DNA of 64,000 bases from JAJXWB01 sp046349215 (GTDB taxonomy: Bacteria > Pseudomonadota > Alphaproteobacteria > Rhizobiales > Beijerinckiaceae), in NCBI GenBank assembly GCA_046349215.1, contig JAXMCV010000001.1, positions 1,302,001 through 1,366,000 of the forward strand, read 5' to 3'. Of this stretch, positions 50,141 to 59,330 are shown in pieces. Under the pieces are notes generated by a model. The model had not been told where the DNA came from and made no database searches. It saw only the letters and a list, made by a program, of their open reading frames with translations. The translations under genes and the position numbers were made by a program. How positions within the stretch are numbered: position 1 is the stretch's first letter; every line of letters begins with the position of its first letter.

Positions 50141-50168
50141 GGAACCCGGCTTGCGGCCGGAGGGTTCC
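50141..50168. promoter_or_regulatory. Palindrome between DUF1236 and def with EcfG-like half-sites
   Basis: GGAACCC at 50141-50147 and GGGTTCC at 50162-50168 form an inverted repeat. In both directions this reads GGAAC-N17-GGTT, one base off the EcfG consensus (CGTT). It lies about 100 bases before the DUF1236 start and 53 before def. It could be a divergent stress promoter or an operator for a dimeric regulator. Confidence 0.35.
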
Positions 50169-50220
50169 GGCCGCGAGGTCATTTGACCGGAATTGCCCGC
50201 CCGCTTATGTGAGCGGGACC

Positions 50221-50772
50221 ATGGCCCTGAAACCCATCATCTGCATTCCGGATTCACGCCTGCGCCTGAAATCGCAGCCGATCGAGCGCGTCGACGACGA
50301 TGTGCGGCGTCTGATGGACGACATGCTGGAGACGATGTACGACGCGCCGGGCATCGGACTCGCCGCCATCCAGATCGCCATTCCGAAACGCGTCGTCGTG
50401 ATCGACACGTCGAAGGAAGGCGAGGACCGCAAGCCGATCTGTTTCGTCAATCCCGAAATCGTCTGGGCTTCCGAAGAGAAGCGCGTCTATCAGGAAGGCT
50501 GCCTGTCGATCCCCGAATATTACGAGGACGTCGAGCGCCCCTCGAAGGTGCGCGCCCGCTATCTCGACCGCGAAGGCCGCGAAAACGAACTGGAAGCGGA
50601 CGGCCTGCTGGCGACCGCGCTCCAGCATGAGATCGACCATCTCAACGGCGTCCTGTTCATCGACCATATTTCGCGGCTGAAGCGCGAGCGCGTGTGGAAG
50701 AAGTTCGTGAAGGCGGCCAAATACGCCGGCAACGAGCCCGGCCATCCGCCGCACGACGACCGCGAACTCTGA
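50221..50772 (+). CDS. def: Peptide deformylase
   Basis: 183 residues. Removes the formyl group from new proteins. All three motifs are intact: GIGLAAIQ, EGCLSIPEYYEDVERP (metal Cys) and QHEIDHLNGVLF (HExxH). The ATG at 50221 gives the family N-terminus MALKPIICIPDSRLRLKSQPI. It begins the conserved def-fmt-truA operon. Confidence 0.97.
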   Translation: MALKPIICIPDSRLRLKSQPIERVDDDVRRLMDDMLETMYDAPGIGLAAIQIAIPKRVVVIDTSKEGEDRKPICFVNPEIVWASEEKRVYQEGCLSIPEYYEDVERPSKVRARYLDREGRENELEADGLLATALQHEIDHLNGVLFIDHISRLKRERVWKKFVKAAKYAGNEPGHPPHDDREL

Positions 50773-50782
50773 GGACGAAGCC

Positions 50783-51706
50783 GTGCGCGTCGTCTTCATG
50801 GGGACGCCGGACTTCTCCGTTCCCGTTCTCACGGAAATCCTCGGACAGGGTCACGAGGTCTGCGCCGTCTATACGCGGGCGCCGCAGCCGGCCGGGCGCG
50901 GCATGGAATTGCGGCCTTCGCCCGTCCACCGCACGGCCGAGCAATTCGGCATCCCCGTCTTCACGCCGAAGAGCCTGCGCAACGCGGAAGCGCAGGCGGA
51001 ATTTTCCGCGCACGGCGCCGATTGCGCGGTCGTCGTCGCCTATGGGCTGATCCTGCCGAAAGCCGTTCTGGAAGCGCCGAAGCTCGGCTGCTTCAACCTG
51101 CACGCCTCGCTGCTGCCGCGCTGGCGCGGCGCGGCGCCGATCCAGCGTGCGATCATGGCCGGCGATGCAGAGACCGGCGTGATGGTCATGCAGATGGACG
51201 AGGGCCTCGACACCGGCGCGATCGGCATGGCCGAGCGGATCGCCATCGGACCGGACATGACGGCCGGCGAATTGCACGACGCCCTGTCGCGGATCGGCGC
51301 CGACCTGATGGCGCGCGCGCTGGCCGCCGTCTCGCGCGGCTCGCTTTCGTTCAGGCCGCAGCCGGAAGCAGGCGTCACCTACGCCGCCAAGATCGACAAG
51401 GCCGAAGCGAAACTCGATTTCGCCAGGCCCGCGCAGGAGGTCCACAATCTCGCGCGGGGACTTTCGCCGTTTCCGGGCGCATGGTTCGAGGCCGATCTCG
51501 GCCGCGGGCCGGAACGCGTGAAGGTCCTGCGCACCAGGCTTTCCGCGCGGTCGGGCGCGGCCGGGACCTATCTCGGCGAGGGGATCGTCGCTTGCGGCGC
51601 CGGCGCGGTCGAACTCGTGCAGGTGCAGCGCGGCGGCAAGGCGCCGATGGCTTTCGCCGATTTCGCGCGCGGGGCGCGGCTCGCGCCGGGCGCAAAGCTC
51701 GGCTGA
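50783..51706 (+). CDS. fmt: Methionyl-tRNA formyltransferase
   Basis: 307 residues. Formylates initiator Met-tRNA. The N-terminal domain shows VVFMGTPDFSVPVLTEIL, AYGLILPKAVLEAPKLGCFNLHASLLPRWRGAAPIQRAIMAGD (SLLPxxRG and catalytic Asn/His region) and TGVMVMQMDEGLDTG. The C-terminal tRNA-binding domain follows YAAKIDKAEAKLDF. GTG start ten bases after def. The stop overlaps truA by one base. Confidence 0.97.
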   Translation: MRVVFMGTPDFSVPVLTEILGQGHEVCAVYTRAPQPAGRGMELRPSPVHRTAEQFGIPVFTPKSLRNAEAQAEFSAHGADCAVVVAYGLILPKAVLEAPKLGCFNLHASLLPRWRGAAPIQRAIMAGDAETGVMVMQMDEGLDTGAIGMAERIAIGPDMTAGELHDALSRIGADLMARALAAVSRGSLSFRPQPEAGVTYAAKIDKAEAKLDFARPAQEVHNLARGLSPFPGAWFEADLGRGPERVKVLRTRLSARSGAAGTYLGEGIVACGAGAVELVQVQRGGKAPMAFADFARGARLAPGAKLG

Positions 51707-52443
51707 TGCCCCGCTACAAGCTCACGATCGAATACGATGGTCGGCCCTTCGTCGGGTGGCAGCGGCAGGCGAACGGCCTGTCCGTGCAGGAGGCGGTCGA
51801 GAGCGGCATCGAAAGCCTGACCGGCGTCTTTTCTCCTGTCCAGGCCGCGGGCCGCACCGACGCCGGCGTCCACGCCAAGGGACAGGTCGTCCACGTCGAT
51901 CTGGCGAAGGACTGGCGCGGCGACCGGTTGCGTGACGCGCTGAACGCGCATCTCAGGCTGTTTCCGGTGGCGATCGCGAGCGCCGAGCGCGTCGACGGGA
52001 CTTTCGAGGCGCGGTTTTCGGCGACGAAGCGTCATTATCTCTACCGCATCCTCAACCGGCGCGCGCCGCCGGTGCACGAACGCGGCTTCGTCTGGCACGT
52101 GGCGCGGAGGCTCGACGCCGGCGCCATGCACGATGCGGCGCAGGCGCTGGTCGGCAAGCACGATTTCACGACGTTCCGGGCGGCCGAGTGCCAGGCGAAT
52201 TCGCCGGTGCGAACGCTGGAACGGCTCGACGTGACGCGCAACGGCGCGGAGATCGAGATCCGCGCATCCGCCCTTTCCTTCCTGCACCACCAGGTGCGCT
52301 CCATCGTCGGTTCGCTCGAGCATGTGGGTTCGGGCAAGTGGACGGCCGGCGACCTCGCGGCGGCGCTGGACGCCCGCGACCGCGCCCGCTGCGGGGCGGT
52401 GGCGCCGGCGAGCGGCCTGTTCCTCATGCAGGTCGATTATTAG
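51706..52443 (+). CDS. truA: tRNA pseudouridine(38-40) synthase TruA
   Basis: 245 residues. Isomerises uridines 38-40 in the tRNA anticodon arm. YDGRPFVGWQRQANGLSVQEAVE, the catalytic Asp motif AAGRTDAGVHAKGQVVHVD, RHYLYRIL and FLHHQVRSIVGSLEHVGSG are typical. The ATG shares a base with the fmt stop (TGATG), so translation is coupled. Confidence 0.97.
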   Translation: MPRYKLTIEYDGRPFVGWQRQANGLSVQEAVESGIESLTGVFSPVQAAGRTDAGVHAKGQVVHVDLAKDWRGDRLRDALNAHLRLFPVAIASAERVDGTFEARFSATKRHYLYRILNRRAPPVHERGFVWHVARRLDAGAMHDAAQALVGKHDFTTFRAAECQANSPVRTLERLDVTRNGAEIEIRASALSFLHHQVRSIVGSLEHVGSGKWTAGDLAAALDARDRARCGAVAPASGLFLMQVDY

Positions 52444-52564
52444 CTCTTGCGGCGCCGCAAGGTCGCCGTTGCGCTGCAGCGCCGAAATGCTTGACCCCGA
52501 TCATGTCCGTCTGCGCCGCAGAGGCATTCATTGCCTGCATTCCTCACTGCGAAGGATTGCACCC

Positions 52565-53014
52565 ATGACGTATCAGACCGCTCCGGCCCCCTCGGCGCTC
52601 AAGTCGCTGATCGGACCCGTCGTCGCGCCTCATGCAATGGACCTGACCCAGCCGCTGAACCTGATCCGGATCGCCGCCGGCCTGTTCTACCTGCCGCACA
52701 TCCTGTTCAAGCTGCAGGGCATCGAAGGCTCGCTCGCCTTTTTCGCCAAGGCCGGCCTGACGCCGGCGCCGCTCTTCCTCGGCCTCGCGCTCGTGGTCGA
52801 GGCTGCCGCCTGCGTCGGCCTGACCTTCGGCCTGTTCCTGCGCTGGACCGGCCTGATGTCGGCCGGTTGCATGGCGGTCGCCGCCTATGCCGTCTTCGCC
52901 ACCAAGGGCGTCGGCTGGCTGTGGAACATGGGCGGCGTCGAATATCTGGCGATGTGGGCACTGGTCTCCCTCGCCCTGTCGCTCAGCGCCTGGAAGAGCC
53001 CGGCGAAGGCCTGA
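52565..53014 (+). CDS. DoxX-family membrane protein
   Basis: 149 residues with four predicted helices (LIRIAAGLFYLPHILFKLQG; LFLGLALVVEAAACVGLTFGLFL; GLMSAGCMAVAAYAVFATKG; MWALVSLALSLSAW), the DoxX/DUF417-like four-helix plan. Members are linked to quinone-related electron transfer or redox stress, but the role here is unknown. A hairpin follows at 53034-53056. Confidence 0.82.
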   Translation: MTYQTAPAPSALKSLIGPVVAPHAMDLTQPLNLIRIAAGLFYLPHILFKLQGIEGSLAFFAKAGLTPAPLFLGLALVVEAAACVGLTFGLFLRWTGLMSAGCMAVAAYAVFATKGVGWLWNMGGVEYLAMWALVSLALSLSAWKSPAKA

Positions 53015-53033
53015 CAGGCCAGGAAAAGTGGGA

Positions 53034-53056
53034 AGCGGCCGGGATTTCCGGCCGCT
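53034..53056 (+). terminator. Hairpin downstream of the DoxX gene
   Basis: AGCGGCCGG (53034-53042) pairs with CCGGCCGCT (53048-53056) around a five-base loop, 20 bases after the DoxX stop. There is no T-run, so this may be a weak or factor-dependent terminator. Confidence 0.5.
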
Positions 53057-53103
53057 GAAGCCATACCGTTGAGGGCGGGGCGCGCGGCTGTTAGATAAGT
53101 CGC

Positions 53104-53784
53104 ATGACAGACATACTTTCCGCCTCGCACGCCCGCCTCTACACCGATCCGGCCGAGTACATCGATTCCGACCATCCGGACGTGATCGCCTTCGCCCGCC
53201 AGCACGCCCCGGAGACGGCGAGCGACCGCGAAAAGGTCAGCCTTCTCTACAAGGCGGTGCGGGACGGCATCCGCTACAACCCCTACGTGAAGATGACGAC
53301 GCCCGAGACGTTCCGCGCCTCCAGCGTCGTGCAGGCCGGCAACGGCTATTGCGTGGGCAAGGCGTCGCTCTACGCCGCCGCCTGCCGCGTTCACAACATT
53401 CCCTCCCGAGTCGGCTTTGCGGACGTACGCAACCATCTGACGACGCAGAAGCTGCAGGAGACGATGGGCACCGACCTGTTCACCTGGCACGGCTTTACCC
53501 AGGTTTACGTGGACGGCGCGTGGCGCAAGGCGACGCCGACCTTCAACGCCTCGCTCTGTGAAAAGCTGAACGTTCATCCGCTCGACTTCGACGGGCACGA
53601 GGACGCGCTGCTGCACCAGTTCGACGGCGCCGGCCGCACATTCATGCGCTACGAGGTCGATCACGGCACGTTCCACGACGTGCCGGCGAAATTCCTGATG
53701 CGCGAAATGGCGCGCATCTACACGAAGATGACGAGCGAAGACCTGTCCTCGCGCGACATGGAACTCGAAGCGCAAGGAGGATAG
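53104..53784 (+). CDS. Transglutaminase-like cysteine protease-fold protein
   Basis: 226 residues, no signal peptide. The catalytic triad pattern of transglutaminase-superfamily proteins is visible: Cys in GNGYCVGKASLYAAACRVHNIPSRVGFADV, His in LFTWHGFTQVYVDGAWRKATPTFN and the following Asp-containing segment. These proteins act as amidases or peptidases on unknown substrates. It is followed after three bases by a Crp/Fnr-type regulator with a strong ribosome-binding site, suggesting one transcript. Confidence 0.88.
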   Translation: MTDILSASHARLYTDPAEYIDSDHPDVIAFARQHAPETASDREKVSLLYKAVRDGIRYNPYVKMTTPETFRASSVVQAGNGYCVGKASLYAAACRVHNIPSRVGFADVRNHLTTQKLQETMGTDLFTWHGFTQVYVDGAWRKATPTFNASLCEKLNVHPLDFDGHEDALLHQFDGAGRTFMRYEVDHGTFHDVPAKFLMREMARIYTKMTSEDLSSRDMELEAQGG

Positions 53785-53787
53785 GCC

Positions 53788-54477
53788 TTGCGCGCCGCCG
53801 ACATCGAGCACGTCCGGACGCTGCCGCTGTTCCGCGAGATGTCGCCGGTGCATTTCGACAGGCTGACAGCCGATGCGATGCTGCAGCGGTTTCCCGCGCA
53901 TGTCGAGCTGATCCAGGAAGGCGACCGGCCGGACTTCCTGCACATTATCGTCGAAGGACTGGTCGAGCTCTATTCGGCGCGCGAGGGCGACGAACTGGGT
54001 TTTTCGCTGCTGCGGCCCTATTCGACCTTCATCCTGGCGGCTGTCGCCCGCGACGGCGTCTATCTCAATTCGGCGCGAACCCTCGCGCCGTCGCGCATCC
54101 TGATGATCCCGGCAGGCCTCGTCCGCGAGACGATCGAAGCCGATCCCGCCTTCGCGCGCGCCATCGTGCATGAGCTGGCCGGCGCCTATCGCCGCGTCCT
54201 GAAGGAACTCAAGAACCGGCAATTCCGCCCGACGGCCGAAAGGCTGGCCAACTGGCTGCTGCGCGAAATGGAGCCGGAAGGCCGGATGCGCCTGCCCTTC
54301 GACAAGCGCAAGCTGGCCGCCCATCTCGGCACGACGCCGGAAAACCTGTCGCGCACCTTCGCGACGCTGGCCGCGCACGGCGTCGACGCGCACGGCCGCG
54401 AGATCGTCGTGACCGACATGATCGCGCTGAAGGAACTCGCCAGGCCCGATCCGCTGATCGACGACCCCTTGGCCTGA
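53788..54477 (+). CDS. Crp/Fnr-family transcription regulator
   Basis: 229 residues. The N-terminal cyclic-nucleotide-binding-like beta-barrel (LPLFREMSPVHFDRLTADAMLQRFPAHVELIQEGDRPDFLHIIVEGLVELY) is followed by the dimerisation helix and a C-terminal winged helix. The recognition helix is LAAHLGTTPENLSRTFATLAAHG, closest to the Dnr/Nnr style. The N-terminal cysteines of [4Fe-4S] FNR are missing, so oxygen sensing by a cluster is unlikely. TTG start after AAGGAGG. Confidence 0.92.
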   Translation: MRAADIEHVRTLPLFREMSPVHFDRLTADAMLQRFPAHVELIQEGDRPDFLHIIVEGLVELYSAREGDELGFSLLRPYSTFILAAVARDGVYLNSARTLAPSRILMIPAGLVRETIEADPAFARAIVHELAGAYRRVLKELKNRQFRPTAERLANWLLREMEPEGRMRLPFDKRKLAAHLGTTPENLSRTFATLAAHGVDAHGREIVVTDMIALKELARPDPLIDDPLA

Positions 54478-54599
54478 CCGGGTCTGACGATTTGCCGCAG
54501 CGCAACGGACCCCGCGCGCCGTCAGAGGGTTGCGCGGGCAAGACGCATCTGTAAGGTGCCGCCGCCACAGGGATTACAGCTCCAACCGGGAGAACCAAG

Positions 54600-55829
54600 G
54601 TGACGAAGACATCCGGATTGATCGACCGCCGCAGCGTTCTGGCGGGCGCCGGCGCCGCGATCGCCGCACCGGCGATCGTCCACGCGCAGGACAAGTCGCT
54701 GAAGATCGCCGTTCTGCTGCCGCGTTCGGGCTTCTTCGCGCAGGCCGGCCAGAGCTGCCATCGCGGCACACTGGCCTCGACCAAGGTGCTGGCCGACCTC
54801 GGCTACAAGGTGGAACTGGTCCACGTCGACACCGAGACCAACAGCGACGTGGCGCGCGCCCAGGCCGAGAAAGCGATCAACGAAGGCGCAGGCGCCATCG
54901 TCGGCGCGTTCGAATCCGGCCAGACGCTGGCGATCGCGCAGGTCTGCGAACAGCGCAAGGTGCCGCTGGTCATCAATGTCGCCGCCGCGCCGAACATCAC
55001 CCAGCAGGGTTACCAGTATCTCGTCCGCAACTTCCCGACGGGCGGCGCGCTGGTGACGAACGGCCTGAAACTGATCAACGAGGTCGCCAAGGCGGCGAAC
55101 GTCGAATTCAAGACGGCCGCCTTCCTGCACGCCAACGACACGTTCGGCACCGGCCAGCGCCAGGCGATGGACGCGATCTTCCCGAAGCTGAACATGCCGT
55201 TCCAGCTCGTCGAGAGCATCGCCTACGATCCGAAGGCGCAGGACCTGTCCGTGGAAGTGACGAAGCTGCGTTCGATCAATCCGGACCTGCTCATCATCGT
55301 CACCCGCGCCGGCGACGCGATCAAGCTGACGCGCGACATGGTGCGCCAGAAGTTCGAGCCGAAGGCCATCATGTCGCCCGGTTCGCCCGGCCTTTACGAC
55401 CAGGAATTCTTCGACGCGGTCGGCCCCTATGCCGACTATTTCATCTACAACCTGCCCTGGGCGAATCCGAAGTCGCAGATGACGCAGGCGCTCGAAGCCT
55501 CGTTCAAGCAGCAGAACCCGAAGAACCGTTTCGAGCTGGACTGCTTCAACGCCGGCTTCACCTTCGAGGCGCTGCTGATCGCCGCCGACGCCTTCAAGCG
55601 CGCCGGCACGAGCGACGGCGCGACGCTGATGAAGGCGGTGAAGGAAACCAACATCAAGGACCACGTGATGATCGGCGGTCCGATCGCCTTCAACGACAAG
55701 GGCGACAACCTCAACATCGCCTCCGCGTCGATCGAGAACATCAAGCAGACGCCGACGGTCGTCTTCCCGGCCGACGTCGCCACCGCCAAGCCCGTCCTGC
55801 CCATGCCCTCGTGGCAGGGCAGGAAGTAG
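54600..55829 (+). CDS. ABC substrate-binding protein of second LIV-type operon, Tat-type signal
   Basis: 409 residues, Peripla_BP_6 family. The leader has a twin-arginine pattern (LIDRRSVLAGAGAAIAAPAI, cleavage after VHA), so export in folded form is possible. The mature protein begins LKIAVLLPRSGFFAQAGQSCHRGTLAS and includes AEKAINEGAGAIVGAFESGQTLAIAQVCEQ. GTG start. It leads an operon with separate LivH, LivM, LivG and LivF genes. Ligand unknown. Confidence 0.9.
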   Translation: MTKTSGLIDRRSVLAGAGAAIAAPAIVHAQDKSLKIAVLLPRSGFFAQAGQSCHRGTLASTKVLADLGYKVELVHVDTETNSDVARAQAEKAINEGAGAIVGAFESGQTLAIAQVCEQRKVPLVINVAAAPNITQQGYQYLVRNFPTGGALVTNGLKLINEVAKAANVEFKTAAFLHANDTFGTGQRQAMDAIFPKLNMPFQLVESIAYDPKAQDLSVEVTKLRSINPDLLIIVTRAGDAIKLTRDMVRQKFEPKAIMSPGSPGLYDQEFFDAVGPYADYFIYNLPWANPKSQMTQALEASFKQQNPKNRFELDCFNAGFTFEALLIAADAFKRAGTSDGATLMKAVKETNIKDHVMIGGPIAFNDKGDNLNIASASIENIKQTPTVVFPADVATAKPVLPMPSWQGRK

Positions 55830-55836
55830 ACCGCAC

Positions 55837-55969
55837 GCCCCCTCCCGTTCCCTCTCCCGCTCGCTGTGCGCGCGGGAGAGGGGACGGCAGGCGGATATGA
55901 ACCCGCGACACTCCAGGGCCGCCGACCTCCTCCTTCTCCCGCTCAGCGGGTGAGGGGCGGGGAGGGGGC
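55837..55969. repeat. Inverted pair of GC-rich palindromic repeats (REPIN-like), copy 2
   Basis: Units at 55837-55884 and 55926-55969 lie in opposite orientation with about 41 bases between them. They have the same GCCCCCTCCC start and CTCCCGC-loop-GCGGGAGA core as the pair at 32546-32673. Here the pair occupies the gap between the binding-protein gene and the permease gene, a site where hairpins commonly protect the upstream message. Confidence 0.6.
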
Positions 55970-55988
55970 CGGACGCACATCGAAAGAC

Positions 55989-56861
55989 ATGTCCCTTTCC
56001 CTCTACGCCGAAGTCCTGATCCAGGGCGTGCTGACCGGCCTCGTGTACGGGCTGATGGCGCTCGGCCTGTCGGTCATCTTCGGCGTGGTGCGCGTCGTCA
56101 ATTTCGCGCACGGCGAGTTCGCCGTGCTCGCCATGTACGCCGCGTTCGTGTTGTTCGGCCTGTTCAAGCTCGATCCGATCGTCGCAGCGATCCCCATCGC
56201 GGCCGCCTTCTTCGTCATCGGCTACCTGCTGCAGCGCGCTGTCGTGCAGCCGTTCGTGACACGGCCGCAGCACGAGCAGTTCATCCTGCTGGTCGGATTG
56301 TCGATCGTCATCGTCAATGCGCTGCTGTTGCTGTTCGGGCCGGAATCGAAGCATGTCGACCTGCCCTATTCCTTCGACTCCTGGTCGCTCGGTCCCGTGC
56401 TGATCGACAAGGTGCGCGTCTATGGCGCCGGCGCGGCGCTGGTCGTGACCGCCCTGCTCTTCGCCTTCTTCCGCTACACGCTAACCGGCACGGCGATCCG
56501 CGCCGCGGCCGACAACCTGACCGGCGCCGGCGTCGTCGGCCTCGACGTGAAGCGCCTCTATGCGATTTCCTTCGGCGTGGGGCTCGCCTGCGTCGGCGCG
56601 GCAGGCGCCATCATGATGGCCATCACCGACATGACGCCGATGCTCGCGCCGTCGCTGACGCTGCTCGCCTTCACCATCGTCATCGTCGGCGGCCTCGGCT
56701 CGATGGCCGGCGCGCTCGCCGGCGGCCTGATGATCGGCGTCGCCGAGGCGCTTGCGAGCACGCTCGCTGCGCCATCCATGAAGAGCATGGTGTCTTTCGG
56801 CCTGCTCGTTATCGTACTGGCGTTGCGGCCGCAGGGCCTGTTCGGAAAGGCCGAGGCGTGA
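55989..56861 (+). CDS. LivH-type ABC permease, second operon
   Basis: 290 residues, about eight helices. EVLIQGVLTGLVYGLMALGLSVIFGVVRVVNFAHGEFAVLAMY is the LivH hallmark; TGTAIRAAADNLTGAGVVGLDVKRLYAISFGVGLACVGAAGAI and IVGGLGSMAGALAGGLMIGVAEAL follow; the C-terminus is LRPQGLFGK. ATG 55989 is the only plausible start because the upstream frame is within the repeats. Its stop overlaps the LivM start. Confidence 0.94.
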   Translation: MSLSLYAEVLIQGVLTGLVYGLMALGLSVIFGVVRVVNFAHGEFAVLAMYAAFVLFGLFKLDPIVAAIPIAAAFFVIGYLLQRAVVQPFVTRPQHEQFILLVGLSIVIVNALLLLFGPESKHVDLPYSFDSWSLGPVLIDKVRVYGAGAALVVTALLFAFFRYTLTGTAIRAAADNLTGAGVVGLDVKRLYAISFGVGLACVGAAGAIMMAITDMTPMLAPSLTLLAFTIVIVGGLGSMAGALAGGLMIGVAEALASTLAAPSMKSMVSFGLLVIVLALRPQGLFGKAEA

Positions 56862-57859
56862 GCGGGCTCTTCGACACGCTCACGCCGCGCGGCCGCGTCG
56901 CGCTGGCGATCCTCGCGATCGCGCTGGCTGCTGCGCCGTTCGTCGTCGACCGCTACATCCTCTCGGTCCTGCTGCTCTGCCTGATCGGCGCCTATCTGGG
57001 GCAGGCCTGGAACATCCTCATGGGCTTCTGCGGGCTGCTTTCGCTCGGCCATGCGCTCTATCTCGGTATCGGCGCATATGCCGCGGCCGCGCTCTACGTA
57101 AAATTCGGTATCGGACCATGGGCCGGCGTTTTCGTCGCAGTCGCGCTGGGCGTCGCCGCCGCTTTCGTCATCGGCTGGCTCGGCTTCCGTTTCCGTATCG
57201 AAGGCGTCTATTTTTCGCTGCTGACCATCGCCTTCGCCGAAAGCGCACGTATAGGCTTCGACAATCTCGCCTGGCTCGGCGGCGCTGCCGGCTTCTTCCT
57301 GCCGGTGAGCGCCGAGAGCGCCGGCCAATGGCACAACCTGCGCGGCGGCCCGTTGTTCTTCTACTATCTGGCCCTGATCATGGCCGCCGGCGCGCTGGCG
57401 CTGAGCGCGGCGTTGCGTTCGTCGAAGCTCGGCCACGCGTTTCTCGCCATCCGCGAGGACGCGCAGGCGGCGCGCGCGCTCGGCGTCGACGTGACGCGCG
57501 CGCGCTTCTATGCGCTGTTCATTTCCGCCGCCATGACGGCAGTCGGCGGCGTCTACATCGCCTTCTGGTCGAACAACCTTTTTCCCGCGCAGATCTTCGA
57601 CATGTCGCGGTCGATCGACATCATACTCGCGCCGATTGTCGGCGGCATCGGGACGCTGTTCGGCCCGATCGTCGGCGCCTTCCTGCTGGTGCCGCTCGGC
57701 GAAGTGCTGACCGACGCCCTGCGGGCGCTGGGCCTGAACGCGCCGGGCGCCAAGGCCCTGGTATACGGCTTCCTTCTGATGGGCATCATCGCGGCGACGC
57801 CGAGCGGGCTTTGGCCATGGCTTGCAGCAAAGCTCGGCCTGCAGGAGCGAAGCGAATGA
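56858..57859 (+). CDS. LivM-type ABC permease, second operon
   Basis: 333 residues, about nine helices. YLGQAWNILMGFCGLLSLGHALYLGIGAYAAAALYVKFGIGPW and AFLAIREDAQAARALGVDVTRARFYALFISAAMTAVGG are family hallmarks; LFGPIVGAFLLVPLGEVL is also typical. GTG start within the LivH stop (GTGA overlap). Pairs with LivH to form the membrane channel. Confidence 0.93.
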   Translation: MSGLFDTLTPRGRVALAILAIALAAAPFVVDRYILSVLLLCLIGAYLGQAWNILMGFCGLLSLGHALYLGIGAYAAAALYVKFGIGPWAGVFVAVALGVAAAFVIGWLGFRFRIEGVYFSLLTIAFAESARIGFDNLAWLGGAAGFFLPVSAESAGQWHNLRGGPLFFYYLALIMAAGALALSAALRSSKLGHAFLAIREDAQAARALGVDVTRARFYALFISAAMTAVGGVYIAFWSNNLFPAQIFDMSRSIDIILAPIVGGIGTLFGPIVGAFLLVPLGEVLTDALRALGLNAPGAKALVYGFLLMGIIAATPSGLWPWLAAKLGLQERSE

Positions 57860-58583
57860 GCCCGCTTCTCGATGTCGTCGATGTCACGAAGCGTTTTCGC
57901 GGCCTGACCGCCGTCGACAATGTCACGCTATCGGTCGAGGAAGGCGAGATCTACGCGGTCATCGGACCGAACGGCGCCGGCAAGACGACGCTGTTCAACC
58001 TGATCGCCGGAGTGTTTCCGCCAGAAGAAGGCGAAATCCGTTTCGCAGGCGCGCGCATCGACGGCATGGATCCGGAAAGGATCTGCGCCGCAGGCATCGC
58101 GCGAACCTTCCAGATCGTAAAGCCATTTCCAGATCTCAGCGTGACGGACAATGTGACGATCGGCGCGATGCTGCGCGCGCCGGACATGAAATCGGCGCGC
58201 GAGGCGGCCGGCGACATCCTGCGCAAGCTCGACCTGTTCGACAAGCGCGGTCAGAAGGCCGGCAGCCTGACGCTGCCGGACCGCAAGCGCCTGGAAGTTG
58301 CGCGCGCGCTGGCCACAAGACCAAAGCTGATCCTGCTCGACGAGGTGATGGCCGGTCTCAGGCCGACCGAAACCGACCGCATGGTCGCCGTGCTGCGCGA
58401 GATCAATCGCGCCGACAATCTCACCATCGTAATGATCGAACATGTCATGCGCGCGGTCATGGCGCTCGCAACCCGCGTGCATGTGCTGCATCACGGCGCG
58501 AGCATCGCGGAAGGAACGCCTGCGGAAGTCACGCGCGATCCGAAAGTGATAGAATCCTATCTCGGCATGAAGGCGGCGCACTG

Positions 58584-58584
<1 letters not shown>
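57856..58584 (+). CDS. LivG-type ABC ATP-binding protein, second operon
   Basis: 242 residues. Walker A GPNGAGKTTLFNLIAGVFPP, Walker B LILLDEVMAGLRPTE and the H-loop VMIEHVM are clear. The ABC signature is SLTLPDRKRLEVARAL rather than LSGGQ, a variant seen in one LivG clade, so it is not taken as inactivation. The ATG overlaps the LivM stop by three bases. Confidence 0.92.
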
Positions 58585-59288
<704 letters not shown>

Positions 59289-59330
59289 AGTCTCCTGCTA
59301 TAATTCGACCTGTCCCGACCGAGTGAAGTC

